The translations under genes and the position numbers were made by a program. A DNA stretch of 64,000 bases from Vreelandella zhanjiangensis DSM 21076 (GTDB lineage Bacteria > Pseudomonadota > Gammaproteobacteria > Pseudomonadales > Halomonadaceae). The notes beneath the pieces were generated by a model. The model saw only the letters and a list, made by a program, of their open reading frames with translations, made no database searches and was not told the origin of the DNA. The DNA lies in contig NZ_KB898648.1 of the NCBI RefSeq assembly GCF_000377665.1, positions 62,001 through 126,000 of the forward strand, given 5' to 3'. Of the stretch, positions 53,921 to 62,866 are shown piece after piece. Positions within the stretch are counted from its first letter, which is position 1. Every line of letters starts with the position of its first letter.

Positions 53921-55204
53921 TTAGTACTGGGTTATCCAGAGAATGATGTTAGGAAATAGCGTAAACACCCCTACGGCACCTAGTAGAATAAGCCAATAAG
54001 GAAGCGAAGCTTTCGCGGCAGCGGTTAAATCTACTTCATTTTTAGAGATGGAAGAAAGGACAAACAGGTTAAGCCCCACGGGAGGCGTTATCATGCCTAT
54101 CTCGATGAGTAGAGTAACAATAATACCAAACCAGATCGGGTCGAACCCTAAGCTGGTTATCATCGGAAACGTGATAGGAAGTGTCATGAGCAGTAGGGAT
54201 ATACCGTCAAAAAAACATCCCAAAACGATATAGACGATAACGATCATCAATAATATGCCATAAGGGCCTAGGCCAAAGTTGCCAATGGTTTCGACCGCTG
54301 CACGAGGGATACCCAGCAGGCTGACTGCTTGAGAAAGAATAACCGTGCCGATTAAAATCATGCCAATAGCGGTAAACATGATTGATGCATGTTTAAACGC
54401 CTGCCAAAGCCGCTTAAATGTTAAATCGCCCCACGTTAGCCCAAGCACAATACTGGCCACTACCCCAAGCGCTGCTGACTCCGTTGGCGTTGCTATACCC
54501 ATATAAATGGTGCCCAGTACAAAGAAAATCAGTACAGGTAAAGGCCAAATCTCTTTTAGTCCATTCACAATATGTGAGCGCGTTACTTTCTCTTTAAATG
54601 TAGGTGTAACAGGCTCGCCAATTTTAGAGCGGATAATAATCCATGTGGAAAAGGCTAACGCGATCAGTAGTCCTGGCAGCATGCCTGCGATAAAGAGCTT
54701 GCCGATAGATACATTTTGCGTTGCCCCATAAATGATAAGAGCTAGGCTGGGAGGAATTAGCAGGCCAAGCGTGCCGCCCGCAGCCAGTGTGCCCACCACC
54801 ACGTTTGGGTTATAGCCTCTGCTTTTCAGTTCCGGATAGCCGACCGCGCCTATGGCAGCTGCCGTGGATGTACTAGAGCCACTCACAGCACCAAACAGCG
54901 TGCAAACGGCAATGTTAGTATGCAGTAGTTGGCCAGGCACGCGGGCAAATAGAGGGGTAAGCCCATTGTAGACGCGCTTGGATACACCACTTGCCAGCAG
55001 TATTTCACCCAAAAATATAAATAAAGGAACGGCGCTAAGGGTGAAATCTGTCAGCATGTTCCAAGTAGCGTTAATCGCTAAGGGAGTCGCTCCGTTTGCT
55101 TGGAAATGGAGCAACAGCATACCCGTTAGGCCCAATGCAGCACCCAAAATGGCGCCACTCGTCAAAAAAATCACCAAACTCCCGCTTAATAGTAGCCAGC
55201 TCAT
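53921..55204 (-). CDS. TRAP transporter large permease DctM (cluster 1)
   Basis: 427 residues with about 12 membrane helices. DctM features: GEILLASGVSKRVYNGLTPLFARVPGQLLHTNIAVCTLFGAVSGSSTSTAAAIG, PPSLALIIYGA and MITPPVGLNLFVL. Sodium-driven import of a carboxylate or similar solute with DctQ and DctP. Shares one base with dctQ. Base composition is lower in GC than the flanks. Confidence 0.94.
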   Translation of the reverse strand: MSWLLLSGSLVIFLTSGAILGAALGLTGMLLLHFQANGATPLAINATWNMLTDFTLSAVPLFIFLGEILLASGVSKRVYNGLTPLFARVPGQLLHTNIAVCTLFGAVSGSSTSTAAAIGAVGYPELKSRGYNPNVVVGTLAAGGTLGLLIPPSLALIIYGATQNVSIGKLFIAGMLPGLLIALAFSTWIIIRSKIGEPVTPTFKEKVTRSHIVNGLKEIWPLPVLIFFVLGTIYMGIATPTESAALGVVASIVLGLTWGDLTFKRLWQAFKHASIMFTAIGMILIGTVILSQAVSLLGIPRAAVETIGNFGLGPYGILLMIVIVYIVLGCFFDGISLLLMTLPITFPMITSLGFDPIWFGIIVTLLIEIGMITPPVGLNLFVLSSISKNEVDLTAAAKASLPYWLILLGAVGVFTLFPNIILWITQY

Positions 55205-55710
55205 TAAATTGCATCCTCAGTTAAGTTGACGTCAGAGGCTGGCTGCTTCAAGCCATGAGTGATCTGAACCAAAATGCAGAGCACCATCGATAACGGCATA
55301 ATCATCATCCACGGCCACAATAAAATACCGCTAATATCCGTGCGTGAGTTAAGCGAGAATGAGAAATCCATGAAGTTCCAGGATTCATAAGCAAAGAAAG
55401 AGCAGAATGTAAGCAGTGTAATAACACCAATAAAGTCCATTAACTTAGCCATGCCAGCGGGCACAATATTAATTAATACTTCAATTCGAATATGGCGTCC
55501 TTTGTTAAGTACATGGGGCAGGCAGAGAAACGTTAAAGATAGGAAAAGCAGGCCAGCAAGTTCATCTGAAAACCGTAGCGGCCGGCCGCCCAGGTAGCGC
55601 ATAAACGTACTGACAAAGATCAGTATGGTCATGCTAATACCGCTGGCCACACCCAACAGGAACGCACCGTAAGCTGTCTTATGAATAATACTGCTCATTC
55701 TTGCTAGCAT
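55204..55710 (-). CDS. TRAP transporter small permease DctQ (cluster 1)
   Basis: 168 residues, four membrane helices. RFSDELAGLLFLSLTFLCLPHVLNKGRHIRIEVL is the DctQ core. GGGAG lies 7 bases ahead of the ATG; a second ATG four codons on is possible. Preceded by a terminator-like hairpin after dctP. Confidence 0.9.
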   Translation of the reverse strand: MLARMSSIIHKTAYGAFLLGVASGISMTILIFVSTFMRYLGGRPLRFSDELAGLLFLSLTFLCLPHVLNKGRHIRIEVLINIVPAGMAKLMDFIGVITLLTFCSFFAYESWNFMDFSFSLNSRTDISGILLWPWMMIMPLSMVLCILVQITHGLKQPASDVNLTEDAI

Positions 55711-55721
55711 TGTTGACTCCC

Positions 55722-55751
55722 AAAAAAGCCAATCATCAGATTGGCTTTTTT
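55722..55751 (-). terminator. attenuator/terminator hairpin between dctP and dctQ (cluster 1)
   Basis: AAAAAAGCCAATC and its exact complement around a 4-base loop; on the minus strand it ends in TTTTTT. It lies inside the operon, 10 bases after the dctP stop, so part of transcription should stop here and favour the binding protein. Confidence 0.85.
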
Positions 55752-55761
55752 TGCGCTTTAA

Positions 55762-56790
55762 TTAGTGGTTTTCTGAGAGTGCCTGGGTGACTGTTTGGTA
55801 ATAACGCACACCTTCTTCGCCTGACTCTTCAGCCATGGCTTGCCATGCCTCCCAAGCAGCGGTTACGAAGGTGTTTTGGTCTTCATCAGAAAAGGCGGGG
55901 AGCATGGTAATGCCGAGTGCTTCACGTTCTTGTCGAGCCTGTGCTTCGCGCTCTGGATCAACGGCGGTAGCAGCAGTTTCTTGCCAAATTTCTTGGCCAG
56001 CGGCTTCCAGGGCTTGGCGCTGGTTATCGTTTAAGCGTGATAAAGCTCGCTCACTAATACCGAAAAGCCATGGAGAAGCCGCCCACGGATGTAAGTACGC
56101 CTCGTATTCGGTCACTTCTTGTAAAGACACCGTTGGTGCAACCGTCGATAAATAGTAGGCACAGTCTACGACACCCGTTTGCAGGGCCATGTACATATCG
56201 TTTTGCGGAATGACCTGTGCAGAAATACCAAGTAAATCAAACGTATCGACTAAGTGCCTTGACCAGACACGCACCTTTTTATTCTGCAGCTCTTCTAACG
56301 TGTTGACCGGCTCTTTGCAGTGCAAACCAACATCAAAGATGGGAGCCACGACGCCGCCAACTATATGAATGTTCCAGTTCGCGAAGCCTTCATCGTATAG
56401 TTCTCTGATGACATCAAGAATGTCGTTGTGCTGCGATGCTTCAGTAATAGCCCCTTGAGCGTAAACAGAAGCCAGGGCCGGTGCATCACGGGTGTAATAT
56501 TCACCATACAGTAGCGCCATATCGACCATGCCTTGCTGCAAAATTCTAAGCATGTCGGCTTCTTTTAAACCTAAGGCACCCGCGTGATACACCTCAATTT
56601 TTAGCTCTCCACCAGATTTTTCATCAACTAAGCTTGCAAATCTTTCAATCTGGTTAGCTTCAGGCCTGGATTGAGCAAGGCCGCTGTGAAATTTTAACGA
56701 AATATTGTCTGCCTGAGCGCTTTGAATAATAGTTAGAAAGGCGACGGCAGAGGCGCTGAGAATGAGCTTTTTGCTTTTAGAATTATTCAT
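55762..56790 (-). CDS. TRAP transporter substrate-binding protein DctP (cluster 1)
   Basis: 342 residues. Signal peptide (LILSASAVAFLTIIQSAQA), then DctP-type fold with ISLKFHSGLAQSRPEANQIERFASLV, ELKIEVYHAGALGLKEADMLRILQQGMVDM and the substrate Arg region KVRVWSRHLVDTFDLLG. It is only distantly similar to the two other DctP proteins in this window, so substrate probably differs. First gene of its operon; a GlxA-type regulator is divergent 344 bases away. Confidence 0.93.
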   Translation of the reverse strand: MNNSKSKKLILSASAVAFLTIIQSAQADNISLKFHSGLAQSRPEANQIERFASLVDEKSGGELKIEVYHAGALGLKEADMLRILQQGMVDMALLYGEYYTRDAPALASVYAQGAITEASQHNDILDVIRELYDEGFANWNIHIVGGVVAPIFDVGLHCKEPVNTLEELQNKKVRVWSRHLVDTFDLLGISAQVIPQNDMYMALQTGVVDCAYYLSTVAPTVSLQEVTEYEAYLHPWAASPWLFGISERALSRLNDNQRQALEAAGQEIWQETAATAVDPEREAQARQEREALGITMLPAFSDEDQNTFVTAAWEAWQAMAEESGEEGVRYYQTVTQALSENH

Positions 56791-57134
56791 CTATTTTTCT
56801 CTGGAGCGGGGAGGGGAAGCTTCATCTTGCGGCAGTAGCCTTGATGGAAAGGGTTGCTTTTGCGACATTAAGGATGGTATTGACGACATTGCTAGGAATA
56901 AATGGAACTTTCACGCTGTTTTTTAATTAACGATTTAATTGTCAGATAGTTAAAACTTATTTATTTGTTCGGGAAGCTGTGAATGAAGCTTTCTCGATTA
57001 GATTAAAAAGCATGCTAGGTGAACTTTTTTAGACGATCCAGTGCTACCTCTTACATATTTTCCTCTCGAAAAGAGGGTGGGATGTTTTTCAGCAGTAGCC
57101 TTGTGTAGCGATAATTATTAAAAGAGGTCTTGAT
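56791..57134. promoter_or_regulatory. divergent promoter region, TRAP cluster 1 / GlxA-type regulator
   Basis: 344 non-coding AT-rich bases between divergent starts, enough for two promoters and regulator sites. AAAGAGG precedes the regulator ATG. I see no convincing operator. Confidence 0.5.
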
Positions 57135-58181
57135 ATGAAAGATAAGTTTTCAAGCTTGTTGAAAAATAAAAATATGGCTTATCTGGCGTCAGAACCTTCT
57201 GAAAAAGCTGACAAAAAAGTAAAAAGAGTGGCTTTCTTACTGCTTGAAAATTTTTCTCTGATGGCGTTTACAGGCGCAGTTGATGCGCTGATCACCACTA
57301 ACTTGATGAAGTCGAAAACGGTTTACGAGGTATTAGTGGTGGGCAGTGAGGAGGGAGTGACGGTTTCTGACGTAGGTATCGAAGTTAAAAACGATATTTC
57401 TCTATCGGCGCTGGATATTTATCATATGCCGTTGGATGTCTTGATAGTGTGCGGTGGGCTTAGGGTAAGGCCCAAAACGACAGCGCTTTTACGTAATAAG
57501 CTAAAAAGTGCTGACAGCCACGGAGTGGTACTGGGAGGATTGTGGAATGGAGCTTACTTTCTTGCAGAAGCAGGCCTATTAAATGGCTACCAGTGTGCCT
57601 ACCACCCCGACGGGCGGGCAATGATGCTAGAAGAATTCTGGGAAGTATCTATATCGACCCGCAGCTTCATTGTGGACCGTAATCGGCTGAGCTGTGCAGG
57701 CGCTAGTAGCTCTTTAAGTATGATGCTAGAAGTCGTAAGAGCGGATTGCAGCAATGAGGTAGCCAGCGCCGTTGAAGAGATGCTTAGCTGTGATAAAGGG
57801 TTGGACTCGCCTGACATATCCACTATTTCGGTTGATCAGAATCAAACCCTGCCAGAAAAGCTCAAGACGTCCTTGCAGCTAATGAAAAATAATATTGAGG
57901 AACCTCTCTCCATCTCTGAAATAGCGAACTGGGTCAATATTTCTAGACGTCAGCTAGAGCGCTTATTTTGTAACTACGTGAACGCTAGCCCGTCTCGCTA
58001 CTATATGGAGCTACGTCTAACCCGCGCCCGCCAGCTACTTCAGCAAACTAATAAACCCGTTGCTGAAATAGCGGTGGCGGCAGGGTTTGTAAGCATCTCC
58101 CATTTTCGTAGCTGTTTTTATCAGCTGTTTAACATTACACCCGGCCAGTTTAGGAAGTCGTGTCAGACAGAAGCTAACTAA
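57135..58181 (+). CDS. GlxA-family AraC regulator (DJ-1/PfpI-like plus HTH)
   Basis: 348 residues. A basic 25-residue N-terminal tail, then a DJ-1/PfpI-like domain at about 30-210 (KRVAFLLLENFSLMAFTGAVDAL, LDVLIVCGGLRVRP). The nucleophile elbow, normally G-x-C-T-G-A, reads GLWNGAYFLAEAGLL, so it lacks the Cys and acts as a ligand-binding module. Two AraC-type helix-turn-helix units follow (ISEIANWVNISRRQLERLF, PVAEIAVAAGFVSISHFRSCFYQLFNITPGQFRK). Relatives sense quaternary amines or amino acids. Likely activator of the divergent TRAP operon. Confidence 0.92.
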   Translation: MKDKFSSLLKNKNMAYLASEPSEKADKKVKRVAFLLLENFSLMAFTGAVDALITTNLMKSKTVYEVLVVGSEEGVTVSDVGIEVKNDISLSALDIYHMPLDVLIVCGGLRVRPKTTALLRNKLKSADSHGVVLGGLWNGAYFLAEAGLLNGYQCAYHPDGRAMMLEEFWEVSISTRSFIVDRNRLSCAGASSSLSMMLEVVRADCSNEVASAVEEMLSCDKGLDSPDISTISVDQNQTLPEKLKTSLQLMKNNIEEPLSISEIANWVNISRRQLERLFCNYVNASPSRYYMELRLTRARQLLQQTNKPVAEIAVAAGFVSISHFRSCFYQLFNITPGQFRKSCQTEAN

Positions 58182-58211
58182 TAGCGGTTTAAAAAATTAG
58201 CATCCGGTTAA

Positions 58212-58244
58212 ACAAAAAAGGAGCCGTAGCTGGCTCCTTTTTGT
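58212..58244. terminator. bidirectional terminator between regulator and TRAP cluster 2
   Basis: ACAAAAAGGAGCC-type stem with its complement around GTAGCT, with A/T runs both sides (one bulged A on the left arm). Confidence 0.88.
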
Positions 58245-58260
58245 GAACGCTTAGGCGCGG

Positions 58261-59523
58261 TTAATGGCCCGACCAGCCCATAAAGATAGGCACGTAGACG
58301 ACTAACAGCAGCACCCCGATCAAGCCCAGCATATACGGCACAATGGCCCGCGTAATGCGCTCAAGCGGCAGCTGCGTGACGGAGGAAGCAACGTATAGGT
58401 TGATCGCCACCGGTGGGGTAATCATACCTATCGAGAGCCCTACCACGATAATCAGGCCGAAGTGAATCGGGTCGATGCCCAACTGCAGCACCAGCGGTAG
58501 CAGCACCGGCGTTAGGATGATCAGCGCGCTTGCCGTTTCGATGAACACGCCGGTCAGCAAAATGACGGCGACCACCAGCAGCATGATGATCAGTGGGTTG
58601 GTTGAGAGCGAGAGCACCGATTGGGCGATAGCGCCGGGCACCTGCCAGCTAGACAGTGTCCAGCTCAGCACTGCCGACATGGCGATTACCAGCATGATCA
58701 CCGCGGTGGTCATGGCTGAACGGATCAGCAGACGATATACCTGGGGCAGGGTTAAATCGCGATAGATGAACAGTGACACCAACAGTGCATAGTTCACGGC
58801 CACCACCGCCGCTTCAGACGGCGTGAAGATCCCTGTGAAGATACCCCCCAGAATAATCACCGGCGTCATCAAGCCCCAGCTTGCCGCCTTGAAGGTGCGC
58901 AATATGGTAGTGATGGAAAGCGGCGTTCCCTTGGGATACTGGCGTTTATAGGCCTGCGTGATAGCAATGGCCATCAGCCCCAAGCCCATAGCCAAACCGG
59001 GCAAAAAGCCGCTTAAAAACAGCTTGGACACCGACTGCTGGGCGATGACTGCATAGATAATCATGGGCACTGACGGCGGAATCACCACGCCAATGGTGCC
59101 GCTGGCCGCGATCAGGCTGGCCGCCGAGGCGGGGTCATAGCCTTTGCGCTTGAGCTCCGGCACCAGGCTTGAACCGACCGCCGCCGTGGTGGCTGCCCCC
59201 GAACCTGAAATAGCGGCAAAGAACATGCCCGCCATGACCGATACGACCGAAAGCCCGCCGCGCATAAAGCCCACCAGCGAATCGGCAAAACTCACCAACC
59301 GCTCGCTCACCTTGCCCTGGGCCATTAAATCACCGGCAAGAATGAACATGGGAATCGCCACAAGCGCGAAGGAATTGATGCCCTGGAACATCTGCTGAGT
59401 CACCACCATCAGCGGCACGCCCGACTGGTACAGGGCATACAGGGTGCTTGCGCCAATCGCAAAGGCAATCGGCACGCCCATCAGCATAAACAGGAAGAAC
59501 AGGCCAAATAGCAGCATGGTCAT
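58261..59523 (-). CDS. TRAP transporter large permease DctM (cluster 2)
   Basis: 420 residues, about 12 helices. LVGFMRGGLSVVSVMAGMFFAAISGSGAATTAAVGSSLVPEL, PPSVPMIIYAVIAQQSVSKLFL and MITPPVAINLYVASSV are standard DctM. Overlaps dctQ by 4 bases. The binding protein of this cluster carries the ERGFRN-type carboxylate site of DctP proteins. Confidence 0.95.
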   Translation of the reverse strand: MTMLLFGLFFLFMLMGVPIAFAIGASTLYALYQSGVPLMVVTQQMFQGINSFALVAIPMFILAGDLMAQGKVSERLVSFADSLVGFMRGGLSVVSVMAGMFFAAISGSGAATTAAVGSSLVPELKRKGYDPASAASLIAASGTIGVVIPPSVPMIIYAVIAQQSVSKLFLSGFLPGLAMGLGLMAIAITQAYKRQYPKGTPLSITTILRTFKAASWGLMTPVIILGGIFTGIFTPSEAAVVAVNYALLVSLFIYRDLTLPQVYRLLIRSAMTTAVIMLVIAMSAVLSWTLSSWQVPGAIAQSVLSLSTNPLIIMLLVVAVILLTGVFIETASALIILTPVLLPLVLQLGIDPIHFGLIIVVGLSIGMITPPVAINLYVASSVTQLPLERITRAIVPYMLGLIGVLLLVVYVPIFMGWSGH

Positions 59524-60047
59524 GGTGTCTGTTCTCCCATGGGCTGCGAGGGCTTGCCTTCAAGTATCAGTTCAAGCAGATCGATCAAGGCATACCAGGC
59601 CATGATGGCCGCACTGATAGGCATCACAGCATACACGTACGACATCGGCACGCGCAGTGAAGCAGATTTCTGGAAGCTCTGCACCTGCATATAGCGATAA
59701 CCGATCACCACCAGCGTGATCATAAAGGCGATAACCGCCATCACGGCCAGTATCCGCGCTATCTGGCGTAAACGAGCAGGAAGCGCATCAACGGCAAAGG
59801 TAACGGCAATATGATGACCGCGCTGAAAGGCCAGCGTGCCAGCCAGAAAGGTAATCCAGATAAGCAGAAAACGGGCGACCTCTTCGGTCCAGCCGACCGC
59901 GGTAAACAGCACCCGCGAGACGATCTGCAGCGTGATTACCCCGATCAGAGCCGCCATGCCGATAAACACGACAGGCTGGATGATGCCATCCAGCCCGCGC
60001 TCGATCAGCCTTAGCGGTGTTAACAACGTTTGAGACAAAGTGGCCAC
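59520..60047 (-). CDS. TRAP transporter small permease DctQ (cluster 2)
   Basis: 175 residues, four helices, with GWTEEVARFLLIWITFLAGTLAFQRGHHIAVTFAV as the DctQ signature. Begins directly after the dctP stop without a gap, so it is tightly coupled, unlike cluster 1 where a hairpin intervenes. Confidence 0.94.
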   Translation of the reverse strand: MATLSQTLLTPLRLIERGLDGIIQPVVFIGMAALIGVITLQIVSRVLFTAVGWTEEVARFLLIWITFLAGTLAFQRGHHIAVTFAVDALPARLRQIARILAVMAVIAFMITLVVIGYRYMQVQSFQKSASLRVPMSYVYAVMPISAAIMAWYALIDLLELILEGKPSQPMGEQTP

Positions 60048-61067
60048 TTACTGCAAAGCCTCCTGGATACGGGGAAGGTAGTCACCGAACTGCTGACCGT
60101 ATTTTTCATACACCGGGGCAACGGCCGTCTGGAACGCTTCGATATCCGGCGAGTCGTTGATTTCCATGCCTGCTGCTTCAAGCGCTGCCAGCTGCTCGGC
60201 TTCCATTTCGGCATTCTGCTCGCGGGCGTAAGTTGAAGCTTCGCGCGCGGCGTCAAGCACTAGCGCCTGGACCTCTTCGGGCATGGCGTTCCACTTGGGC
60301 AGGCTCATCACGAAAAGCGCCGGCGCGTAGATGTGGCGCGTCATGGTCAGGTAGTTCTGAGTTTCGGCCAGGTTAAAGGCGTAGATGGCGTTGATCGGGT
60401 TTTCCTGGCCATCAATGGTGCCCTGCTGCAAGGCGGTCAGCGCTTCGGTCCAGGCCATGGGCACGGCATTGGCACCCAGCGTGCGGAAGGTATCCACATA
60501 CACTTCGTTTTCGATTACGCGCAGGCGCAGCCCATCAAGGTCATCCGGAGTATTGATCGCGTTGCGGCTATTGGTGATGTTCCGAAAGCCGCGCTCAGCA
60601 AAAGCCAGCCCTTTCAGGTTAACGCCTTCTAGCTTATCGAGAATCTCCTGGCCAATCTCACCATCCAGCACTTCATAGGCAGCTTCTTTCGTGGGGAACA
60701 GGAACGGCAGCTCGAAGACCGAAAACTCATCGACAAAGTTGGCCACCGGGCCGTTGGTAATCACGCCCATATCCACCGTGCCGATCTGCATGCCTTCAAG
60801 CAAGGTGCGCTCATCGCCTAGCGACGCATTAGGGAAAATCTCGACGCTGATCGCGCCGTCGCTTTTTTCGCTCAGCAGCTCCTGAAAGCGCGTGGCGGCA
60901 ATATGGTAGGTATCGTCGCTATTAACCACGTGGGCCAAGCGCAGGTTGGTGGCGGGCACATCGGCGTGGCTTGCAAGCGAAAGCCCCAGAAGGCTAGCGC
61001 AGGCTAAGGCCAGGGTTGCGCGTTTAAACAGGATGCGGGGCGTGCTGGAAAGTGCAGTGGTGTCCAC
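60048..61067 (-). CDS. TRAP transporter substrate-binding protein DctP (cluster 2)
   Basis: 339 residues. Signal peptide (ATLALACASLLGLSLASHADV), then DctP fold: LRLAHVVNSDDTYHIAATRFQELL, EIFPNASLGDERTLLEGMQIGTVDMG, FAERGFRNITNSRNAINTPDDLDGLRLRVIE with the carboxylate-binding Arg, and GTIDGQENPINAIYAFNL. A close paralogue lies at 62867; an 88-base stretch differs by only one base. Likely ligand is a small dicarboxylate or hydroxyacid. Confidence 0.94.
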   Translation of the reverse strand: MDTTALSSTPRILFKRATLALACASLLGLSLASHADVPATNLRLAHVVNSDDTYHIAATRFQELLSEKSDGAISVEIFPNASLGDERTLLEGMQIGTVDMGVITNGPVANFVDEFSVFELPFLFPTKEAAYEVLDGEIGQEILDKLEGVNLKGLAFAERGFRNITNSRNAINTPDDLDGLRLRVIENEVYVDTFRTLGANAVPMAWTEALTALQQGTIDGQENPINAIYAFNLAETQNYLTMTRHIYAPALFVMSLPKWNAMPEEVQALVLDAAREASTYAREQNAEMEAEQLAALEAAGMEINDSPDIEAFQTAVAPVYEKYGQQFGDYLPRIQEALQ

Positions 61068-61388
61068 GTGATCTCCTTGAAGCGATCGATTTTTTTATAG
61101 TGTGAAAAGGGTGTGTCCTTAATAGGCGCGTCATCTATACCATATTGGTTTTAGCGAACAAATAATTGATTGTAACCCTGCCATTCGTCTTAGAGCCTAC
61201 TGGCGATTCACGCTGGCAATAAAAAAGCGTTTCAGGGCCTAGACTTGAGCAAATGCCCTGTTGAGGATAGCCTCATCGCCCAGGCAAATCCGGAACGCTA
61301 AAGCTATCTTCCCGATGATGCATTCCCATCGCTTGCGTAAAATAACGAATCTTCTCTCCGCACCGACCGGCCAAGACAGGAACAGACA
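61068..61388. promoter_or_regulatory. divergent region, TRAP cluster 2 / FAD dehydrogenase
   Basis: 320 bases with no gene. ACCATATTGGT at 61139-61149 is a symmetric element (ACCA, TAT, TGGT) reminiscent of GntR-type operators. GACAGGAACAGACA precedes the dehydrogenase ATG. Confidence 0.45.
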
Positions 61389-62774
61389 ATGGACACGCTG
61401 ATTAAAGAGCTTGAAAACATCGTAGGCAAAACGGGTGTGCTGCTGGGTGACGATGTCGCGCAGCGCAGCGTCGACTGGTTCACCAAAGCGCCCTGCGAAG
61501 CCAAAGCGATTATTCGGCCGCAATCCACCGAGCAGCTCAGCCAAGTGATGGCCAAGTGCCATGCCGCCAAGCAGGCCGTGGTGACGCATGGCGGGCTAAC
61601 CGGCATAGTGCATGGCGCCGTTGCCAGCCCCAATGAGCTGGTGGTGTCCCTTGAACTGATGAACCAGATCGAAAACATCGATGCGGTCGGCTCGACCATG
61701 CAGGTACAGGCGGGCGTCACACTTCAGCGCGTCCAGGAAGCGGCCCAGGAGATCGACATGCAGTTCGCGCTCGATCTGGGTGCCCGCGGTTCCTGCACCA
61801 TCGGCGGTAACATCGCCACTAACGCCGGCGGCATTCGAGTTATCCGCTATGGCATGATGCGCCAGCAGGTGCTGGGACTGGAGGTCGTCCTGAGCGACGG
61901 CACCGTGGTCAGCTCAATGAACACCATGCTGAAAAATAACGCCGGTTACGATCTGAAGCAGATGTTTATTGGCAGCGAAGGCACCCTGGGGATCGTCACC
62001 CGCGCCGTGCTGCGCCTGCATCCCAACATGCCCAGTGAGCAGACCGCGCTGGTCGCCGTGCCATCCTTTAATGCGCTGACCACGCTGCTCAAACTGGTTT
62101 CAAAAGAACTCGCCAACAGCCTGAGTGCCTTTGAAGCGTTGTGGAACAACCACTACGCCCTGATGACGTCTGAAACCACCAAGCACACCGCGCTGCTGGC
62201 CACCGACTCACCGTTCTACGCCATCATCGAAACGCTGGGGTCAGATGAAAAGCAGGAAGCCGAGGCATTTGCCCGCGTGCTGGAACAGGCGCTGGAAGCC
62301 GAGCTGATCACCGATGCGGTGCTTGCCAACTCCAATACCCAGCGCCAGGGTATCTGGGAAGTCCGCGAAGACATAGAAACCCTGGTACACGAACTCAACC
62401 CGATGTTCTCTTACGATGTCAGCCTGCCGATCGTCCATATGGATGAGTACGTGACCGCGCTTGAGAGCAAGTTGAAGGAGCAGTGGCCGGAAACCGGCGC
62501 GCTGGTGGTGTTTGGCCACCTGGGCGATGGCAACCTGCACATCATGATCACCGTGCGTGACGCCAACCCGCACAGCCGCCACCAGGTAGAAGATGTGGTG
62601 TATGGGATGCTTGCCGCCTATAACGGCTCGATCTCTGCTGAACACGGCGTGGGCATGGAAAAACGCGATTACCTGCATATCTCGCGCACACCCGAAGAGA
62701 TCGCCCTGATGAAGCGCATGAAGCTGGCGCTTGATCCTAAAGGGCTGCTTAACCCCGGCAAGATTCTGGGCTAA
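61389..62774 (+). CDS. FAD-linked D-2-hydroxyacid dehydrogenase (GlcD/LDHD type)
   Basis: 461 residues. FAD-binding PCMH-type domain (AIIRPQSTEQLSQVMAKCHA, THGGLTGIVHGAV, DLGARGSCTIGGNIATNAGGIRVIRYGMMRQQVLGLEVVLSDGTVV, FIGSEGTLGIVTRAVLRLHP) and C-terminal FAD-linked oxidase domain with metal/substrate residues (VFGHLGDGNLHIMI, SAEHGVGMEKRDYL). Oxidises a D-2-hydroxyacid such as D-lactate, glycolate or D-2-hydroxyglutarate; sequence does not settle which. It lies between two TRAP binding-protein genes of carboxylate type, so an imported hydroxyacid is likely. Confidence 0.92.
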   Translation: MDTLIKELENIVGKTGVLLGDDVAQRSVDWFTKAPCEAKAIIRPQSTEQLSQVMAKCHAAKQAVVTHGGLTGIVHGAVASPNELVVSLELMNQIENIDAVGSTMQVQAGVTLQRVQEAAQEIDMQFALDLGARGSCTIGGNIATNAGGIRVIRYGMMRQQVLGLEVVLSDGTVVSSMNTMLKNNAGYDLKQMFIGSEGTLGIVTRAVLRLHPNMPSEQTALVAVPSFNALTTLLKLVSKELANSLSAFEALWNNHYALMTSETTKHTALLATDSPFYAIIETLGSDEKQEAEAFARVLEQALEAELITDAVLANSNTQRQGIWEVREDIETLVHELNPMFSYDVSLPIVHMDEYVTALESKLKEQWPETGALVVFGHLGDGNLHIMITVRDANPHSRHQVEDVVYGMLAAYNGSISAEHGVGMEKRDYLHISRTPEEIALMKRMKLALDPKGLLNPGKILG

Positions 62775-62807
62775 ACCACGCATGCAAGACAGGTTTCTCG
62801 CCTAGTA

Positions 62808-62833
62808 AAAAGGCCACCGCGCGGTGGCCTTTT
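62808..62833. terminator. bidirectional terminator between dehydrogenase and orphan dctP
   Basis: A perfect 26-base palindrome (AAAAGGCCACCGC then its complement) between convergent genes, with A and T runs. Confidence 0.9.
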
Positions 62834-62866
62834 GCATCAACGGCTCAAGTAAAACCGAACGTCGGT

